Origin: Streptomyces sp. HmicA12
GTDB lineage: Bacteria > Actinomycetota > Actinomycetes > Streptomycetales > Streptomycetaceae
NCBI RefSeq assembly: GCF_000373565.1
Contig: NZ_KB891842.1
Coordinates: 124,001 to 188,000, forward strand
DNA: 64,000 nt
Direction of reading: 5' to 3'
A model generated the notes under the pieces. It did not search any database and had not been told where the DNA came from. It saw only the letters and a program-made list of their open reading frames with translations. This document shows, piece after piece, positions 62,139 to 64,000 of the stretch. The first letter of the stretch is position 1; every line of letters begins with the position of its first letter. The position numbers were made by a program, and so were the translations under genes.

Positions 62139-63010
62139 CCATCACCATCGGCGTGCACAACAGCAATCCGACCCTCTACTACCTCTCGCGCCTCGACTTC
62201 GCGCAGGAGGAACTCGCCGCAGTCGGCGAGGAAGCGGTCTTCCACGCCTACGCCAACGGCGTGCGCACCGGCGCCTTCCTCACCGACGGCACCATCGACT
62301 TCGGCGGCACCGGCTCCACCCCGCCCGTCACCGCGCAGGCAGCGGGACACGACATCGTGTACGCGGCCGTCTCCGCGCCCCGCCCCGACCACGGCGCGCT
62401 CCTCGTCGCCGAGGACGGTCCCGTGCGCACCGTCACCGACCTCAAGGGCGCCACGGTGCACCTCGCCATCGGCTCCTGGCAGACCCACCTGATCGCCAAG
62501 TCCCTGGACGACCACGGGCTTTCGTACGCCACCGACATCACCGCCGTACGCTCCGACGAACACAGCGCCGGCCTTCTGCGCTCGGGCGAGATCGCCGCCT
62601 GGGTCGCCCAGGGTCCGCAGCTCGTCGCCGCCCTGCGCGAAGGGGGCGTCCGCGTACTGCTGCGCACCGGCGACGTCATCTCCGACCGCTCCGTCTTCTT
62701 CACCCGCCGCGACCTCGCCGAACAGCGCCCTGACGTCGTCGCCGCCCTGGTCCGCGCCCTCCAGCGCGCCGACGACTGGGCGAAGGCGCACCCGCGCGAG
62801 GCCGCCGAGATCGCCGCCGAGCACCAGGGCGGCACCGCCGACGACTGGGAGACCGCGCTGAGGGCGCTGCCCTGGCGGATCGAGCAGGTCACGGACGCGT
62901 TCCTCGCCGAGCAGCAGCAGGCCGCGGACATCTTCGTACGGACCGGGTTCGTCGAGCGGCCGGTCCGGGTGGCCGACGCCGTACCGCGCACCGGGCAGGT
63001 GCCGGCGTGA
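62135..63010 (+). CDS. SBP-fold protein without signal peptide (SsuA/DszB-like paralogue)
   Basis: The 291-residue protein has the NMT1/SsuA fold: VHNSNPTLYYLSRLDFA at the N-terminus, GTIDFGGTGSTPPVTAQAAG, and LKGATVHLAIGSWQTHLIAKSL. It begins directly with the first beta strand, so it lacks any export signal. The position of the DszB nucleophile (CPVP) is SNPT here, with no Cys, so desulfinase chemistry by the same mechanism is not expected. It overlaps the ATPase and monooxygenase genes. It may bind substrate in the cytoplasm or be a diverged enzyme. Confidence 0.78.
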   Translation: MTITIGVHNSNPTLYYLSRLDFAQEELAAVGEEAVFHAYANGVRTGAFLTDGTIDFGGTGSTPPVTAQAAGHDIVYAAVSAPRPDHGALLVAEDGPVRTVTDLKGATVHLAIGSWQTHLIAKSLDDHGLSYATDITAVRSDEHSAGLLRSGEIAAWVAQGPQLVAALREGGVRVLLRTGDVISDRSVFFTRRDLAEQRPDVVAALVRALQRADDWAKAHPREAAEIAAEHQGGTADDWETALRALPWRIEQVTDAFLAEQQQAADIFVRTGFVERPVRVADAVPRTGQVPA

Positions 63011-64000
63011 CGACCACCGCCCCGCCCGAGGTCCTCTGGTACATCATCCCGCGCGAGGGCGCCTACCCCTGGGAGCCCGAGGGCCGCCGCCCCGTCGACC
63101 TCGGCTACCTCCAGCAGCTCGCCTCGACCGTCGAACGCCTCGGCTACACCGGCGCGTTGCTCGCCACCGACCTGTACGACGTGTGGCCGCTCGGCAGCGC
63201 CCTCGCCGCCTCCACGAGCACGGCCTTCCAGCCGCTGCTCGCCGTCCACCCCGGCCTGATCTCGCCGACCCTCCTCGCCAAGATGGCGCTGAGCTTCGAC
63301 ACGCTCTTCGGCGGCCGGCTCCGCTTCAACGTCGTCAACGGCTCCACCAAGTCCCTCCAGGAGTACGGACTCCACGTCGAGCACGACGAACGCTACGAGC
63401 TGAGCGCCGAGTACTGGTCGATCGTCAAACGCCTCACGGCGGGCGAGGTCTTCGACCACAAGGGCCGCTTCTACGACCTCAAGAACGCCGGTGCCTCCTT
63501 CCGCGACCTGAAGCCGGTGCAGGATCCGCACGTGCCGCTGTGGTTCGGCGGCTCCTCCGCGCCCGGCATCGAGATGGCGGCGGAACACGTCGACGTGTAT
63601 CTGACGTGGGGCGAACCCCCGCACCTGCTCAAGGAGAAACTCGACCGGGTCCGCGAGCGCGCGGCCGCGTACGGCCGCACCCTGCGCGTCGGACTGCGCC
63701 TGCACCTCATCGTCCGGGACACCGAGGACGAGGCGTGGGCCGCCGCCGACCGACTCCTCGACGTCACCAGCGAGGCGACGTACGCCCGTCAGCTCGGCGA
63801 CCGCTCGGGGGAGGACGGCGTCGGCTGGCAGCGCCAGTTCCGCCAGCACGGGGGCAGGGTCCCGGCCCGCGCCCGCGAACTGGAGACCCACCCGAACCTG
63901 TGGCCCGGCATGAGCCTGTTCCGGCCGGGCCCCGGCACCGCGGTCGTCGGCTCCACCGCCCAGGTCGTGGAGCGCCTGGAGGAATACCGGGCACTGGGCG
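63007..64000 (+). CDS. FMNH2-dependent alkanesulfonate monooxygenase-like protein (3' end outside window)
   Basis: The frame starts at a GTG that overlaps the previous stop (GTGA) and stays open to the window end, giving about 331 of an expected 370-390 residues. It matches SsuD: GYLQQLASTVERLGYTGALL, LLAVHPGLISPTLLAKMAL, PLWFGGSSAPGIEMAAEHVD and VYLTWGEPPHLLKEKLDRV, with RLHLIVRDTEDEAW and NLWPGMSLFRPGPGTAVVG. The enzyme cleaves C-S bonds of sulfonates to an aldehyde and sulfite using FMNH2 from a partner reductase not seen here. The SsuD cysteine near residue 54 is absent. Confidence 0.9.
   Translation, partial: MTTTAPPEVLWYIIPREGAYPWEPEGRRPVDLGYLQQLASTVERLGYTGALLATDLYDVWPLGSALAASTSTAFQPLLAVHPGLISPTLLAKMALSFDTLFGGRLRFNVVNGSTKSLQEYGLHVEHDERYELSAEYWSIVKRLTAGEVFDHKGRFYDLKNAGASFRDLKPVQDPHVPLWFGGSSAPGIEMAAEHVDVYLTWGEPPHLLKEKLDRVRERAAAYGRTLRVGLRLHLIVRDTEDEAWAAADRLLDVTSEATYARQLGDRSGEDGVGWQRQFRQHGGRVPARARELETHPNLWPGMSLFRPGPGTAVVGSTAQVVERLEEYRALG

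Overview
This window is high-GC actinobacterial DNA, almost certainly Streptomyces. Third codon positions are nearly all G or C, GTG starts and 4-nt ATGA/GTGA gene overlaps are common, and there are Tat and lipobox exports, a two-domain small laccase, and a pca operon in the Streptomyces order pcaIJFHGB with a divergent pcaV-type MarR gene. No phage, integrase, transposase, CRISPR array or rRNA was seen. It reads as chromosomal catabolic DNA carrying several recent rearrangement scars.

Region 1 (1-7306) is an oxalate/formate locus. It holds the C-terminal part of a molybdenum formate dehydrogenase with its FdsD-type delta subunit, a ketopantoate-reductase-like protein, a LysR regulator, an oxalate-CoA-ligase-like AMP-binding enzyme and, divergent from it, oxalyl-CoA decarboxylase. 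The inferred flow is oxalate, oxalyl-CoA, formyl-CoA, formate, CO2. The oxc promoter has two near-identical GATA-N9-TATC dyads. The ligase-like protein lacks the usual catalytic lysine. Two identical tRNA-Leu(GAG) genes, each with its own hairpin terminator, follow (7415-7815).

Region 2 (7977-21382) is a glycan-use locus. It contains a secreted GH59-like glycosidase, a DeoR-HTH/LacI-sensor regulator, a 2-hydroxyacid dehydrogenase, a sugar ABC importer without its own ATPase, a DUF624 membrane protein, a heparinase II/III-like lyase, an SIS protein and a GH27 alpha-galactosidase. Region 3 (21424-27946) holds unlinked small metabolic genes: a methyltransferase, a DUF89 phosphatase, ComB, a lipoprotein, a PPOX protein, a lipoate ligase and an agmatine deiminase. 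A truncated luciferase-like monooxygenase (28037-28420) follows.

Region 4 (28506-43686) joins a GH2-GH67 pair to a leftward operon that runs from pcaI to a GH42 gene. Inside it, the enol-lactonase half of pcaL is fused in frame to the C-terminal half of a GH39 xylosidase. This looks like a deletion scar. It removed catalytic parts of both enzymes and placed DUF624 and GH42 genes behind the protocatechuate promoter.

Region 5 (43744-57275) contains a DUF3048 lipoprotein, divergent DNA-repair genes (a LigC-type ligase and a LigD-type polymerase domain), two large secreted proteins (cupredoxin-Ig-DUF1080 and ThuA-sorbosone dehydrogenase), a small laccase, and an amidohydrolase/TetR/NCS1-permease module. 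Region 6 (57300-64000) is an IclR gene divergent from an organosulfur operon. That operon has a 39-codon leader peptide, a DszB-like desulfinase, an ABC importer, a second SBP-fold protein without a signal peptide, and an SsuD-like monooxygenase cut by the window end. The rearranged pca locus and the desulfinase operon are the most novel parts of the window.
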